Part shown: in pieces, positions 34,901 through 48,195 of the stretch
Layout of the letters: each line of letters begins with the position of its first letter
Position numbering within the stretch: position 1 is the first letter of the stretch
Assembly (NCBI GenBank): GCA_025201375.1
Contig: JAIWZP010000018.1
Coordinates: 310,001 to 374,000, forward strand
Direction of reading: 5' to 3'
Source of the DNA: Gongronella butleri
Lineage: Eukaryota; Mucoromycota; Mucoromycetes; Mucorales; Cunninghamellaceae
Length of the DNA: 64,000 bases
Notes under the pieces: generated by a model
What the model saw: only the letters and a program-made list of their open reading frames with translations
What the model was told of the DNA's origin: nothing
Database searches by the model: none
Program-made: the position numbers and the translations under genes

Positions 34901-35323
34901 AACCAAGATTGCTAACAAAAAGGACAGCTGGGTCACCATGATGCAAGGTAAAAACAAAAAAAGAAAAAAGAAAAATAGAGAAAATGGCTCATATTAATTT
35001 CCTTTTTTTTTACGTCTAGTCTTTGAATACTACATTTCGCACCATCAAACCAAAGCGTTTGAATCTGTGTTTGGCGGTGTGACGTGTTTGCCCGGATGCT
35101 TCTGTATGTATCGTATCAAGGCGCCCAAGGGGCCCAATGGCTACTGGGTGCCGATCATGGCCAATCCTGACATTGTTGAGCGCTACTCGGAAAATGTCGT
35201 GGACACGCTTCATAAAAAGAATTTGTTGCTGCTCGGTGAAGATCGCTATCTGTCGACACTCATGCTCAAGACATTCCCTCACCGGAAAATGATGTTTGTG
35301 CCTCAGGCGGTGTAAGTTTTCTT

Positions 35324-35361
<38 letters not shown>

Positions 35362-36312
35362 GTTCTGACGAATATTTTTTATTATTATTTCTCAAGATGC
35401 AAGACGGTGGTGCCGGACACGTTTATGGTGCTCTTGTCACAACGTCGTCGCTGGATCAATTCGACAATCCACAATCTGATGGAATTGCTGTTTGTGAACA
35501 ATTTGTGCGGCACTTTTTGTTTTTCGATGCAATTCGTGGTCTTCATGGATCTTGTCGGCACGCTTGCCCTGCCTGCTGCGATTTCGTTTACATTGTACCT
35601 AATCATCATGGCGTTGCTCGGCAAGCCATCGGTGATTTCGCTGATTTTGCTTGCATTGATTCTTGGTTTGCCTGCGGTGCTGATTGTGATGACGAGCCGC
35701 AAGATTGTGTATGTTGCATGGATGCTTGTTTATCTGATCTCGTTGCCCATTTGGAATTTCGTGCTGCCCATGTACGCGTATTGGCACTTTGACGACTTTT
35801 CCTGGGGCGACACGCGCAAGGTCGAGGGCGACGAGAAAAAGCACGAGAATCACGGCGACAAGGACGGCGAATTCGACTCGAGCGCATTTGTCATGAAGCG
35901 CTGGCACGAATTCGAGCGCGAGCGACGCGTCAAATACGCGCAGGAGCACGGTTTGCCCACGCCGACATTTATGGACCCGAATCCGCGTGGATCAGCGTTC
36001 CGCGACTCGATGTTCATGATGCACCACAGCCGCCAGAGCTCCATGCACTCCAGCGACTTGGATTACCCCTTGACGCAGCACGCGGTCGCGCCTGCGGGCC
36101 TCCTGTTGCAAAACCGCCTTGACAATTATATGACGCATGGCCCTGCCAATATGCCAAACAGGCAAAACAGCCGAAATGCCGCGTCACCGTCACCAACAAA
36201 CTCAAACACGAGCGAAAGTAGCAGCAGCTCCGGGTCCCAGCGCGTCGGCTACCAGCTGCACGATGATCCAATGCCCATCGAAGAGGTCCCACTCGATGAA
36301 ATCAAGCATTGA
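31951..36312 (+). CDS. chitin synthase, class IV-like (Chs3 type)
   Basis: It makes chitin from UDP-GlcNAc at the plasma membrane. Six exons: 31951-32425, 32535-33129, 33231-33911, 34043-34947, 35020-35311 and 35397-36312 (1287 aa). The N-terminus has a Glu run near 128-135, then paired membrane segments ([17 protein letters not shown] and [19 protein letters not shown]). [11 protein letters not shown] follows, as in Chs3-type enzymes. The catalytic domain begins near 720 ([19 protein letters not shown]). It includes [40 protein letters not shown] (EDR near 959-961) and the [10 protein letters not shown] signature (QRRRW near 998-1002). Several membrane spans follow, then a Ser/Asn-rich cytosolic tail. 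There is no myosin head, which argues against classes V and VII. The Lys-rich continuation after 33911 is intron, using a GTACGA donor. Confidence 0.95.
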
Positions 36313-36482
36313 TGCCCGCTCCTCTCACTTTTTTTTTCTTTTTTTCTTCTTTTCATCGTCATCCCCCCTCCCCCTTTTCTGTAAATTATTATAATCCCAT
36401 TTTTGCGTCATTGTCACCCCTCTTCATCATTCTGCTTCTTTTTCCTCATGTACATTAGATTATTATACGCGCGCGCGGTCTG

Positions 36483-36488
36483 AATAAA
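36483..36488 (+). terminator. AATAAA poly(A) signal of chitin synthase
   Basis: The hexamer lies 170 bp past the chitin synthase stop in AT-rich sequence and precedes a T-run. Its position fits a 3' UTR of about 200 nt. Assignment is positional only. Confidence 0.45.
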
Positions 36489-36499
36489 GGTTGAAAGTT

Positions 36500-36820
36500 T
36501 CTTTTTTTTTTTTTTTGTTTTTTTGCTTTCTTGTGATCGTCATGGGGCGAGCCTTTTGGATTCGGCATTCCAAACATTCCATGATGGATGATGAAGGGTT
36601 GATCCCATGTTTTATACAAAGATTTCAAATAGGAGAGAGCCTTGAAGAACTAACATGTCCTTGTTTATGAGGCGCGCGGTCATGCATTGCGGGAAAAAAA
36701 AAAAGGAGAAACATGCCTAATGCATGCTGGCAAACCTCGTCTATCGCGCATTCTGCATAAAGGCCAACTTGAAAGAAGTATGGGGACGCGGATTGACGGG
36801 ATGGCACTGCGAGATGGCGT

Positions 36821-36855
<35 letters not shown>

Positions 36856-38118
36856 CGTGCAAACTCTTTTTTTTTTTTTTTTTGTTTTCTTTTGCGCCAA
36901 GGTGATTAGCCGACTGCAGATCTGCAGCATGTCACTCACTCGCTCATCTTTTTTTTTTTTATTTGCCACAAGCGAAACGACCTTATTTTCTGCCTTCATG
37001 TGATGTCAATGTCATCATCGTCAATCTGAAAGCATGTCGCTCCCTTTCTGGCCCCCCTTCCTTTCCCCCCGATCCGCCTCCGTCCCTCTCCCTTCCGGCT
37101 TTTCACCCGTCAGCCATGCCAATTGATTGTTTTTTTTTAGATGAAGCGCCGAGAGAGGGAGAGGGAGGAAATCGCAGCGTGCAAATCTCGGCCCAATGAA
37201 CGCGTACTCACGCGCTCAGCACGACGCGCGTGATTGGCACGCATTGCATGTTTCCATTGGAAAAAGGGAATGGAATAGAATTGAAATAAGAAGAAAGCAC
37301 GCCGTTCAAGTCTTGCCATCTTTGCATTGGAATGAGACGGCGATCCTTTTTTTTTCTTTTTTTTTTTGATTTTAGGGAGCCATTGAATAGTTTTGAACGA
37401 CCAAGTAGGCGCGTCTGACGTGTCATGGAATGAAGTGCGTCACGAAAAAGCAAGCACGATAAAAAAAAGGGGAGGGGAGAAACGTGAGAGCGACGAGGGA
37501 GAGAGCTGGCTTATCGTTGGGCCCGTGGAGAAGGTCGCATAAAAAAAGGAGACCAGGCATATACAAGGCATAGACTGATCGAATGGGCCTGCAGTGGTCA
37601 TTATTGAATATTTTTAAATTCAAGAGCAAACAAAAATGCTGCAGCTGTATGCATTGTTCCCTTTTTTTTTTTTTTTTTTTACTGTGAGAGTGGGTCCCAC
37701 TTGCATCTCGGGTGCAGGCCCAGGCTTTTCCCCTTTTTTTTTAATCCGGCCTCCCTAGACGTATCAGGCTAGACGCGCACAGCTTGTAAATTGAAAGTAG
37801 CGTAACAATTAAAACAAATTCTAGAAGAGACATTTCAAAAGAAACCGAAATGTAGAAAAAAAAGAAGTAAGGGTATCATGCAAAGTGAGCCAACGAACGA
37901 CATGGACGGAGCCCCCGTCGCCAATTGGCCCATGGCAAGATGGGGGAGTGCTCACCCCTTTTTTTTCTTTGCCAATGGGGAAAAAGGCGTATGTGTCACG
38001 AAAAAGAGAAAAAAAGGGCGCCCGACAGCGGAGTCTCAACAAGATTCATGCAAAACAATGGTGATGACAAGCGGGAACAGGAGCTACGCAAATAGGAGAC
38101 ACTCCCTCAGACAAAGAG

Positions 38119-38154
<36 letters not shown>

Positions 38155-38540
38155 GAAAAAGGGGTCCAAAAAAAACAAGAGAAGGAAATTCCAAATAAGA
38201 AACATGGATTACATGAATCTCCTATTATATCATCGTTGTGTCTTGAAAAGCTCAGGAAAAGGGTGAGGGCAAAAGCAAAAAAAAAAAAAAAAGGGGGGCG
38301 CGTGCGGCGCGTGGGCGAGGCCATTCGATATGTAATCATTGCTTTTTTTAAAAAAAAAAAGTGGGGGATCCACGATAGGGTACGAGCCGCTATCCATGCC
38401 CGGAGGCGTAAAATGGGCTATGGATGCGGCCCATGGAGAACGAGCATGTGCGATCGAAAGAGCTTAGTCTCATGAAAAAAAAAAGGGTGGCCTTTCTTAA
38501 ATTTCTTTTTTGTAAACCGGATCGAATCGCAATAAAAAAC
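36500..38540. other. gene-free interval
   Basis: No gene with acceptable splice structure or family features was found on either strand. The interval contains several long A and T runs (36823-36854, 36866-36882, 37662-37680, 38120-38149) and short purine- or pyrimidine-rich patches. Its far end merges into the H+-ATPase promoter. Confidence 0.55.
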
Positions 38541-38554
38541 CAGCCGAGTCCTCG

Positions 38555-39012
38555 ACCCGCTTTTCTTTTTCTTTTTCTTTCTGCTTTTCCCTCTTTTTCT
38601 TCCATCCTTTTTTTTTCTTTCTCTCTTTTCCCGCCTCTTTTTTTTTTCTTTATCTTCTTCTTTCCTCAGGGATTGGATCAGCCACCCACACAACAGTCAT
38701 CTATTGTCATCTTTTTTTCATTTTTTAAAAAAAGGTAAACAGCCCATCACCATGCTTATTTTTCCCTCGTGCCCCGCTTGTTTATTTATTCCCTGGGCCT
38801 TTTAAAGGCCGTCATCTTGAACGAGGATTCTATCCTCGCGTTCGCCTCGAGCTTTTTTTTTAACACCTCGCCATTTTTTTCCTTTTTTTTTCTTTTTTTC
38901 TTGTTTTTTGATAGTTGTCCTCTCTCGTTCCCCCCGAGCAATTCTTTTTTTTTCTCCCTCTTTTTTTTTATTTTCTCGTCTATAGATTTGCATTTTTTAT
39001 TTGCCCTATTGA
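38555..39012 (+). promoter_or_regulatory. pyrimidine-rich promoter and leader of the H+-ATPase gene, possible 5' UTR intron
   Basis: A dense CT tract (about 38560-38665) lies ahead of the H+-ATPase. Such tracts are common before strongly expressed fungal genes. After it come a GGTAAACAG donor-like site near 38733 and a CTATAG acceptor-like site near 38986, 27 bp before the ATG. They could define a leader intron of about 250 bp. Both readings come from sequence pattern only. Confidence 0.4.
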
Positions 39013-42000
39013 ATGACGACCGAACACGACACGAAGAGCTTGGAGGAAGAGAAGAAAGACGGCGTTCAATTCGAATCGCACGAGCATGTGGAGCACCAAG
39101 ATGATATACCCCCCGAATTGGAGGCGCTTCTTCACACCGATACGTCGTCGGGGTTGTCGAGCAGCGAGGTGGCCGAGCGCACGGAGCAATTTGGGCTGAA
39201 TGAGCTGCCGGAGCGCAAGACCAATCCGCTTGTCAAATTTTTACTGTATTTTACTGGACCCATCTCGTATTTGATTGAGATCTCGTGTATCATTGCCGCT
39301 GTGGTGGGTGACTGGATCGACTTTGGCATCATCTTGGCTTTGTTGGTGATCAATGCCATCATTGGCTACATTGAAGAGGCCAAGGCCGAGTCTGCGCTCG
39401 ATGCTTTGCGCCAGACGCTCGCTCTCAAGACACGCTGCTTCCGCGACAGCAAGCTAATAGAGGTGGAGGTCAAGGAATTGGTGCCCGGCGATATCATTGT
39501 TTTGCGCATTGGCGACATCATCCCGGCCGATGCGCGTCTCTTGGGTCTGGGCGTCAATGGCGAGGTGAATGAATCGGAGCTCCAAATCGATCAATCCGCA
39601 TTGACGGGCGAGTCGCTGCCGGTGTCGAAAAAGAAGGGAAGCACCGTGTATTCGTCGTCTATTGTCAAGCAAGGCCAGCAATTGGCGGTTGTGACCAAGA
39701 CCGGCGCAAACACCTTTATTGGCCGCGCCGCTAATTTGATTGCCATCACGTCCGAAGAAGGCCATTTCCAAAAGATCATTGCAAAGATTGGCAATGTGCT
39801 CATTTGGTCGACGGTCGTCTTGGTCTTGATTGTGTTCGTCTATCAGATGGTGCACTTCCGCGACACAGAAAAGGGCAACTGGAAGATTGTCCTTGAGAAT
39901 TGTCTGGTTTTGACAGTGGCTGCCATTCCTGTTGGTCTTCCTACGGTCATGTCCGTGACCATGGCCGTTGGTGCAAAGCAATTGGCCGCCAAGCAAGTGA
40001 TTGTCAAGCGTCTGACAGCCGTGGAGGAATTGGCGTCTGTTTCGGTGCTTTGCTCGGACAAGACCGGCACATTGACACTCAATGAATTGACGTTTGATGA
40101 ACCATGGCTCGACAAGGATTATACAAAGGACGACATTCTGTTGTATTCGTATTTGGCCGCCGAACAGGGTGCAAATGACCCGATTGAATCTGCCGTGCGC
40201 CGTGCTGCTGAAGAAACCTTGGAAGTGCTCCAATCTCGCAAAGATCAATTGTCGGTGCCCGGCTTCAAGGTGACGCAATTCCAGCCATTCAATCCCGTGA
40301 CAAAGATGACCCAGGCCACCATTCTCAATCTCGAGACCAACACATCGTTCCGCGTCGCCAAGGGCGCTCCTCAGGTGATCACCAAGCTTGTTGGCGGCCA
40401 CGATGACGCCGTCCGTGCCGTCAATTCACTCGCTCGTCGTGGTCTTCGTGCCCTCGGTGTGGCTCGAACCACGGATGACGCCATGGAACACTTTGAGATG
40501 GTCGGTATGATTTCGCTCCTGGATCCTCCCCGTCCCGATTCGGCAGACACCATTCGTGCGTGCAATGAGCTCGGTGTGGACGTCAAGATGATTACCGGTG
40601 ACCAACAGATCATTGCCAAGGAAGTGGCCGCGCGTCTCGGCATGGGTCGTGTCATTCTGGATGCCAATCACCTCGTGGACCCATCGAAATCCGAGGAAGA
40701 AGTCACCGAACATTGTCAACGTGCCGATGGTTTTGCCCAAGTCATTCCCGAGCACAAGTATCGCGTCGTCGAATTGTTGCAAAACAAGGGTCTCTTGGTT
40801 GGCATGACCGGTGATGGTGTGAATGACGCGCCTGCTCTCAAAAAGGCCAATGTTGGTATTGCTGTCGAAGGATGCACAGATGCCGCGCGTTCGGCCGCCG
40901 ATATTGTCCTCTTGGCCGCCGGTTTGTCCACCATTGTCGATGGTGTCATGACATCTCGCGCCATTTTCCAGCGTCTGCGCTCGTATGCTTTGTATCGAAT
41001 TACCTCCACCATCCACTTTTTGCTCTTCATGTTCATCATCACCTTGGTCGAAGATTGGCGCATGCCCGCCGTCTTGCTCATCATGATCTGTGTGCTGGTA
41101 AGAATCGAAAAAAAAAAGTGACGCGGGTCGAATTGAATCTCCGCTCGCGCCGCCAATGCTTGGCCCGCGGCCCTTTTTTTTTTTTTTCTCACTCGCTTTT
41201 TTTTTTTTTTTTTTTACGATTTTTTCAGAATGACGCCGCGACGCTTGTGATTTCTGTCGACAACACCGAGATTTCTGAGCGCCCCGACAAGTGGCGCATT
41301 GGTCAATTGCTCACTCTTTCTGTTGTTTTGGCCGTTTTGCTTGCTGCGCTGTCGTTTGGTCACTTTTACGTTGCGCGCGACGTGTTCCACGTCACCGATA
41401 ATGAGCTGCACTCAATCATGTATCTCCACATTTCGTCAGGTAGGACAACAACAACAAAAAACTCCATTGACGTTGGGGATCGATCCAATCTGGCTCAAAT
41501 GATGTCACTGATGGCACCTTTTTTCTTGATTTTTTTGATTTTAGCGCCCCATTTCGTGATCTTCTCAACACGTGTGCCTGGCTTTTGGTGGGAAAACATG
41601 CCACACTGGATCTTCGCTGTTTGTATCATTGGCACGCAGGTGGTTGCTCTGTTCATGTCAGTGTATGGTGTGTTTGGCGAGCGTGAAGGCGTGGCACCTT
41701 GCGGCTACGGCTGGGGCTTTGCCGTCCTTGGTATCTCGCTCGTGTACTTTATGTTCCTGGACGTGGTCAAGGTGTATATCTTCCGCATGTGGAGCTTTGA
41801 AATGACAGCCAAGGTCGTGCCTCTCAAATCGCGTCGTGCCAAACTCGCATCGCGCCAGCTGGACGATGCTCACCATGAACGCGTGCAAGAATCTTGGAAG
41901 AAGATTGCAACGTAAGAAGAAAAAAAAAAAGGAGGAGCCAATTGATGTGATTCATGCGCGCTTACGCCTCGTTTTTCCTTTTTTCTTTTTATTTTACGAC

Positions 42001-42064
42001 CATGCGCAGCATGACAAGTGCTTACGACATCGTTGCGGCCTTCCAAGACAAACAAAATAATTAG
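39013..42064 (+). CDS. PMA1: plasma membrane P-type H+-ATPase
   Basis: This is the proton pump that energises the fungal plasma membrane and drives symporters such as the peptide transporter at 11733-14234. Exons are 39013-41097, 41229-41439, 41545-41911 and 42010-42064 (905 aa). The phosphorylation motif is SDKTGTLT, with the acceptor Asp at about 349. The actuator motif is LTGES (about 198-201). KGAPQVITK lies in the nucleotide-binding domain. MITGDQ and MTGDGVNDAP (about 598-608) form the hinge. Type III pump features include TGPISYLIEISCIIAAVVGDW and AAIPVGLPTVMSVTMAVGA. The N-terminus is acidic, as usual. The last exon encodes only TSAYDIVAAFQDKQNN-type sequence, the C-terminal regulatory end. 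The first exon alone covers 695 codons, a low intron density compared with its neighbours. Confidence 0.97.
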
Positions 42065-43880
42065 TCTCACCCCCCATTTCCCATTCCATCCAACCATCCA
42101 ATTCGCTTATCTCGCCTCTGCTGGGCCCCTTCCAAGCTTATCGTCGCGCCTATTCCCTCCCATTTTTGCCTCGCCCCTCCCCCCTCCCCAACCTCTATTA
42201 TATTTTTGATACTTTTTGTAGTGTTGCTTTTGTGATTGTGCGGCCTCACCATGGGTCGCGCCATTTTTCTTTTTTGTCTCGCTATTATTTCGTGGTAGAT
42301 TCTTGGTCCTTGAAAATTTTTTCTCCTTTTTTCTCTATCTATACTTTACCCTTTGGCTTTTTTTTAATTTATCTTTTTGATCTTGTTATGATACAGAACA
42401 AACAAAAAAAAATAAAAAAACATGACACGGGATTGACAGATTGCCCATGCTCTCTCATTTTTGTGTGTTTTTTTTTGATTTTGGCTCACGGACGATGGGT
42501 GCAAAAAGGTTGCACGAGTGACCAAGTTTGGAATTGGGTGGCGGCGTCGTGGCCACAAAAAGTGTGTATATGTGTGCAGTGCCGAGGTAAAGGACAAAAT
42601 CTTGTGTAATCGGGCAAACGGACCCTCATCGTTTTTTTGTCTTTCATTGCTTTCCCCTTCCAAGAATGCGCGGCCCTTTTTTTTTAATAGTCATGCCGCC
42701 ACGTGAATCACAAAAGAGACAGGTAGCCATTTTTTTTTTGCAAAGTGGGTGGTCATCTCTATTTCCAATTCCTTTTTTTTTTTTTTACTTCCCCCACCCC
42801 CCTGTTTTTTAATGGAATGACACATTGGTTGACCATCTGAGACGTTCTAGAAGACCCAGAGGGCGTGCCAAGCTGGATCGGCGTATTAAACCGATCATTC
42901 AAAAAAGAGCAAAAATTGGATGACCGCGCCAGGGCCAATGCACTGGCCCCCTCCCCCCATTCCGATTATCTATTTGGTAATGATGGTGCACACCACATCG
43001 AAACCACGATTGTTACGCACAAATATAGGCTCATAAGAGTCACTACAGGGGGGAAGGACGCGCGAGGCACACATGAAAAAGACAAAAAAAAACAAAAAAA
43101 GGACATTGGAAAAGACAAATGCGTGCTGTGGTGTGCCGGTCTTTTTTTAACAATGCATTTAAAAGGTTTGCATAAAGACACATTTTTGCATTGTTGGCTT
43201 TAAGCGTGAACCTTGATTTTTTTTTATTCTTTTTTTTTCACATGTGGGTTGTGCAGCGTGGGCCAAAAAGTACAAGGGAACCTGTTTTGGGGTCGCTCTT
43301 GTGTCTTTTTTGTGTTAGGCTCCGTCCAGACAGGGCCAGAGCACTGACCATGGGATCACATGAAAATCAGTGTTAGGCCCGATATCCCAAAGATGAAACA
43401 CCCAAAAAAAAAAAAGCAGGTGTCATGGAGAGAGAAAGAGAGAGACGAGCCAGCCACCAACATGGTTACATCCGCCCCGTCTCTTGCGAGAGAGTTGTCA
43501 AAGGGGGTGCCATCACCAACATTTTTTTTTTCTAGCGACAAAAAGGAAAGAGAAAAGGTGATCAACACGCTTTGGCCTGCTGCATACTCACCGCGCGCGC
43601 GCCGCGCGCCATTCAAACCCGAGGCAACGCGACTGGCACGCGCGTGCCCTCCCCCCTCCTCGCTTGCTTGTTTCTTTTTTCACATGCGTGAAAAAGTAAC
43701 ATTGTCAAGAAAAAAAAAGTAAATAAAGAGGATGGGTTTGTGTTGTTTATCGTCTCACATATGGAGCTTGTACATGTTTGGGTTCCATTTATATTTTTTT
43801 TTCTATCTATTGTTGCCCACTCCCTAATTTCAAGCCTTCAAGGTTGCCACTCTGGGGGCGTGAGTAAATAAATAGGACCC
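42065..43880. other. gene-free interval
   Basis: No gene was supported. The first 250 bp are the pyrimidine-rich 3' flank of the H+-ATPase. The rest holds homopolymer runs and short ORFs in which Lys or Phe runs dominate. Nothing here resembles repeat R or the long-TIR elements. Confidence 0.5.
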
Positions 43881-43884
43881 GCCT

Positions 43885-44051
43885 TTTTTCTGATTTTCTT
43901 TTTTGCTTCCCTTGCTCTCTTTCTCTTTTTATTTACACTCCCACCCACTTGTTTTTCTTTTTCTCTCTCATTCTTTTTTCGCTTATTCTTCCTTACTCTC
44001 CCCCTCCTTCTCTTTGCCCTTCACTAATCATCAACTCAATCACGCTCAATC
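43885..44051 (+). promoter_or_regulatory. CT-rich leader of the perilipin-like gene
   Basis: About 150 bp directly ahead of the start codon are almost only C and T (CTCTCTTTCTCTTTTT, CTCTCCCCCTCCTTCTC), ending in the short CAATCAATC-like leader before the ATG at 44052. This is the same layout as before the H+-ATPase and suggests strong expression. No specific factor site was identified. Confidence 0.4.
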
Positions 44052-45884
44052 ATGGCCAAACACCATCATCACCACCACCGACACCACGAAAATGGTAAGC
44101 TCTTACCCCCTGTCCCCCCAAAAAAAAAAGGCGCCTGTCACCCCCCAAGCGCGTGGTCTGATCTATTGGGTTACCGGGGCCAAGTGGACGCGTATCAATT
44201 CCCCATGAGGACGAGAAGAGGAGGGAAAAAAAATAGGATGAAACAATACGACAAGGAGGCGACTGTCTCGATATGGCGTGTTGCCCGTGGGGCCAAGGGA
44301 GAGAACAAAAAGCTGCTGTGCAATGGGTCAAATCTTAGATAAGAGGTGTAAAAAAAAGGGGGGAGAGGAAGGACAAAGGGCGATCGGAACGAGCAGTAAC
44401 AGAGGGCCGGCAGCGGGACCAAAAAAAAGGGGGGGCTAGAAGCTTGTGCTTCCATTTTGTGCTGAGACAAAAAGAGCTGCGCTCCTTGCGCATGTGTGTG
44501 AGTGTGTGTGTGAGAGATAGTGGAGCTGCGTTTGATGATGCGCTGGGGGACATGAAAAAAAAGAAAGAAAGAAAAAAAAAGAACAAAAAATAGACAAAAA
44601 AGGAGTCGCGGCCCACTCACCTTCTTTTTTTTTTTTATTTGTGTTTGAGCAGGCAATGGGCACGTAAAGCACACGGAATCCAATGGTCAGCCGACAAAGG
44701 AAGTGGAGGCAACCGAGGACAGCAAAACAAAGATCCAATTTGTCTCACGTGTGACATCTCTGCCCATTGTGCATGACAGTGTGTCAACTGTCACGTCGCT
44801 GGCCAATAAGACGTCGCTTGGCCGGTATGCGTTTGCCAAGGCCAATTCGACGCTCACGTCGGTTTCCAACTACACGGCGAGCCACCAACCGGCGTACATT
44901 CAATCGTACTATGAATCGTACGTGCAGCCTCACGTCGAACGCGCCGATCAGCTTGGATGCCGTTCGCTGGACCTGATCCAATCGCGCTTCCCGGCCGTCA
45001 ATGAGCCCGCGGCCAATTGGGTGCCCAAATCGCAAGTGTTGGATGGTGTCAAGGTGCGCCTTGATTCGACTCTGACCACGGTGCGTGCGCCCGCCACGTA
45101 TGCCAACAAGCAGCTCACGTCGGTGGTTGACAATGTCGAGGCTCTTGTCGACCGTTATTTGCCGTCCACGGACAATGGCGCCGATCGTTCTGTCAATGGC
45201 GACGACAAGGCCGCCAGCACCACCAAGGAGGATGCGGCGGATCTCAACCAGGTGTATCGTGCGTACAGCGTGCTCTATGGCGCCACGGGCCGCCTGACGA
45301 CGCGCGTGTCGGAGCAAGTCAAGACGACGGCGGCGCAGGTCCCGCGTTCGCGTCAGGACATTGCCGACAACACGTCGGCGCTCATCCAGACCGCCACGAC
45401 CAACCTGCAATCACTTCAGGCCGCCCTGACGCGCCAGGTCACCGTGTACGCCGAGGCCACGCAACGCAAGCTGCCGCCCGCCGTCACCCAGCGTGTCCAG
45501 AACCTGCACGCGCTCACCACGCAGCAAATCTCGGCGCTGTCGACCCAGGTGTCGTTGCAACTCGAGCAGGTCGTGTCCTTTGTCAAGACCCAGTCGCCGC
45601 AGCCGCCTCAATGGCTCAAGGACCGCGTGCTGTCCCTGGTGGAAATCGCCAACAAGCAATTCAGCCTGGTCAAGGACGAGCTCGCACGCACAGACGTCGC
45701 TTCCATCGAAAAGATCAAAAACGTCGCCACCTCCCTCCAAAAGGAAGTCATCCCCATTCTCGAGAACATCCAATCCCAATTGAACCACTATTCGCGCGTC
45801 GCTCGCGAAAAGGCACAGGCTGATCTCAAGGTCCCCTTGGATTTCTTGGGCTTGCACCTCAACACGGCCGCCAAGACCGCCTAA
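44052..45884 (+). CDS. perilipin-like lipid-droplet protein
   Basis: Fungal perilipins (MPL1/CAP20 type) coat lipid droplets and control triglyceride turnover. Exons are 44052-44094 and 44653-45884 (424 aa), split by an unusually long intron of 558 bp. The first exon encodes a natural histidine-rich start with six consecutive His (residues 4-9) and more after an Arg. The N-terminal domain has VSRVTSLPIVHDSVSTV and the YVQPHVERADQLGCRSLDLI stretch. The rest is a long run of amphipathic helices (ANWVPKSQVLDGVKVRLDST; QVYRAYSVLYGATGRL; NHYSRVAREKAQADL). No membrane span or signal peptide is seen. The family call rests on overall pattern; the His-rich start is unusual. Confidence 0.8.
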
Positions 45885-48129
45885 ATAAAAAAAATGAAAA
45901 AAAAGAGAACGGAAGCGTGAGCAGCGCTGATCAGGTTTGCCACGTCTTTTTTCTTTTTTTTTTTTTTTTTTTTTGTCTTGTTGAATCCCACTCCTACCCC
46001 TTACTCTCTATCCAATTTACCCTCAATTCCCTCTCTTGCTCCTCTCTTTGTGGCATGCTTCCTTTTGCTTCTCTTTTTTTTTCTGTTGCAATCTCATGCA
46101 ATCAATTTGACTCCCTTCATTGCTATGTTCCACATCATATACAAAATATCCACCCCACCCGATATCTAAAAATAAAAAAAATAAACACGCCCTTTATTGC
46201 CTGAAAGTATGAAGCAAGTGAGCATGCCAAATTTGAACGAGATTGCATCACGGTGATGATTTACAAGCTGACATGTGACGCAATTTGGCCACTTGATGAC
46301 CATGCTTGAGCCGACGCGCTTCAAATTTACAATGGACAATTTTGGGTCTCTGTTTGAGCATGTGGAGCCAAAAAAAAAAAAATGGGAGATCGACCAGACG
46401 ACTGTCGAGATATTCCAAATTGAAGCCTTTTATCTTATTTTGGCTGCTTGTCAATGAAATGACAACATTCTAGGAAATTTGCTTCTTTGAACAAGGGCGC
46501 CCGACGTTTTTTGTTTTGCATGAGCCTATGTCTGGATCGCTGCGGTCACTGGATGGCGCGCAATCACTATTTTCAAAAATGCAATAAAAAAGAAGGTACT
46601 TCTATGGGTTCTGGCGAAAAATGCATTTTAGGGGCCATTTTCGACTCAAGGTGATCTCAACGAAAAATGGCTGCATCTCCGAGAAAAACGCACCATCAGC
46701 AAAAGCGTGGCTTGCTGCGTATGTGGGCATTGGTCATCAATGAAAAAAGGTGATTTTTGACCATCCTAGAGCGCGTCAAAGACTGATATGAAATTTGACA
46801 CATCATAAAAGCGCGTCAGTTTGGCTTTTCCTGTCCGGTGTTCTGCACCAGATTCATGCATCTGGAGCATCTCTTGCTAGTGGACGCGTCGGCAACTCGG
46901 CATGGCTCTATGGACGCGGCTTCCCGAGAAATTCGCCGTTGAAAATAAGGCTAAAATCGCTGATTGCTCGTCAACGAACATTTGGACTGCACGCTTTTTT
47001 TGCCATTCTCGTGGTTTCTCCCTACCGTCCATCATGTGTGTAAGTGTGGAGCAATTCTGAGGACCTAGTCTTTGGATTTTGCATTTTGGGGCTTGCCACT
47101 ACGAAATTTTGCTTTGATTGTGGTACGATAGGTCTCAAAGATACGCAACAGGCGCGAATCAAGTCCCGGTAGGGTTTCCTATCTCGCCGTTTCGCGTCAG
47201 GTCACCTTTCGGGTCTTTGTAGCACCTGGATGGCAAGTTTACATACATACTACTGTAGTTGATGAACCGCAAAAACGAAACACATCAAGGGCATTTTTTT
47301 GAATGGGCCGCTCCAAATGATGTCCCAAATTTGTACCAAACAAGCGATGATTGAAGCAGTAATGCATTGCCATTATACTGTATTTTCACATTGATCGATC
47401 AGTTCAGTTTTGCAAAACAACCTGTTGAGCGGCCCTGAATGATGAGCTTGATTTTGGATTTTTGAGTGCTGAACTGCTGATTGCTGACATCAGACTTTGC
47501 TTACAGTATTCTCGGCACATTGCTGTTCATCTGTTTATTACCTGATCCTCCTCGTATTGTTCCAAGTGCTCCAAATGCTTTTTTTCTTCTTGGAATGTTG
47601 GAAAAAAAACAAAAAATGGGAAATGCACCAATTTGGAACGCCTGCTACTGTAAATACTGTAAAGCCATTTTCTTCTGTCTGCCACCACTGGTGATTGATG
47701 CAGCCAAGTGTGGACTGTGGAGCTTGACGACCAGGAGCTCTTTTTGTGGTACGTACCGTAGTAGCAGCACTGCTTTCACCTGTACAGCATGATACTGGCC
47801 AGATGGAGTGACCGGCGGCCACTGGAGAAAAAAATAAAAGTTTGGCCTCACATCATGTCAAAAAAAATCTTGGAGAGTCGTTGCAATTGCATTGCATGGC
47901 CTGCTGTCTTCGTTGTTTAAAGCAAATGCATATGTCTACCGTTGAGAAATTTTACGAAAGCAGCGCCACATAGCAGCGCGCCATTTCGCATTTTTGACAC
48001 GATTCACAGCTGCTTGATGTGTCGATTTTTTACACATACAGTACATTCGACGACAGGATTCGATGTGAACTGCCACGTGGCTGCTTACAGTACACCGGCG
48101 CACTTCTTCAATGCTTAATTTTGAACATT
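45885..48129. other. gene-free interval with old repeat DNA
   Basis: The first 300 bp are the pyrimidine-rich 3' flank of the perilipin-like gene. From about 46200 to 48130 the DNA is AT-rich with many short ORFs and several TACAGTA/TACTGTA motifs. It ends where R copy C begins. Part of 46540-47150 shows faint similarity to 17900-18200 (both contain CTGAGGACCTA), too weak to define a repeat. Confidence 0.5.
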
Positions 48130-48195
48130 TGCTACTACAGGGCAACAGGGGCTTGTTGTGCCTCCAGAATTTTTTTTACAGTCTACTGTACTGTA

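Noticed and set aside
42166..43722. Several 60-150 codon ORFs after the H+-ATPase
   Set aside because: Phe/Lys homopolymer-driven frames in noncoding DNA, without splice structure or recognisable domains.
46540..47150. Possible third copy of the sequence at 17900-18200
   Set aside because: Only short phrases such as CTGAGGACCTA match; this is not enough to call a repeat by eye.
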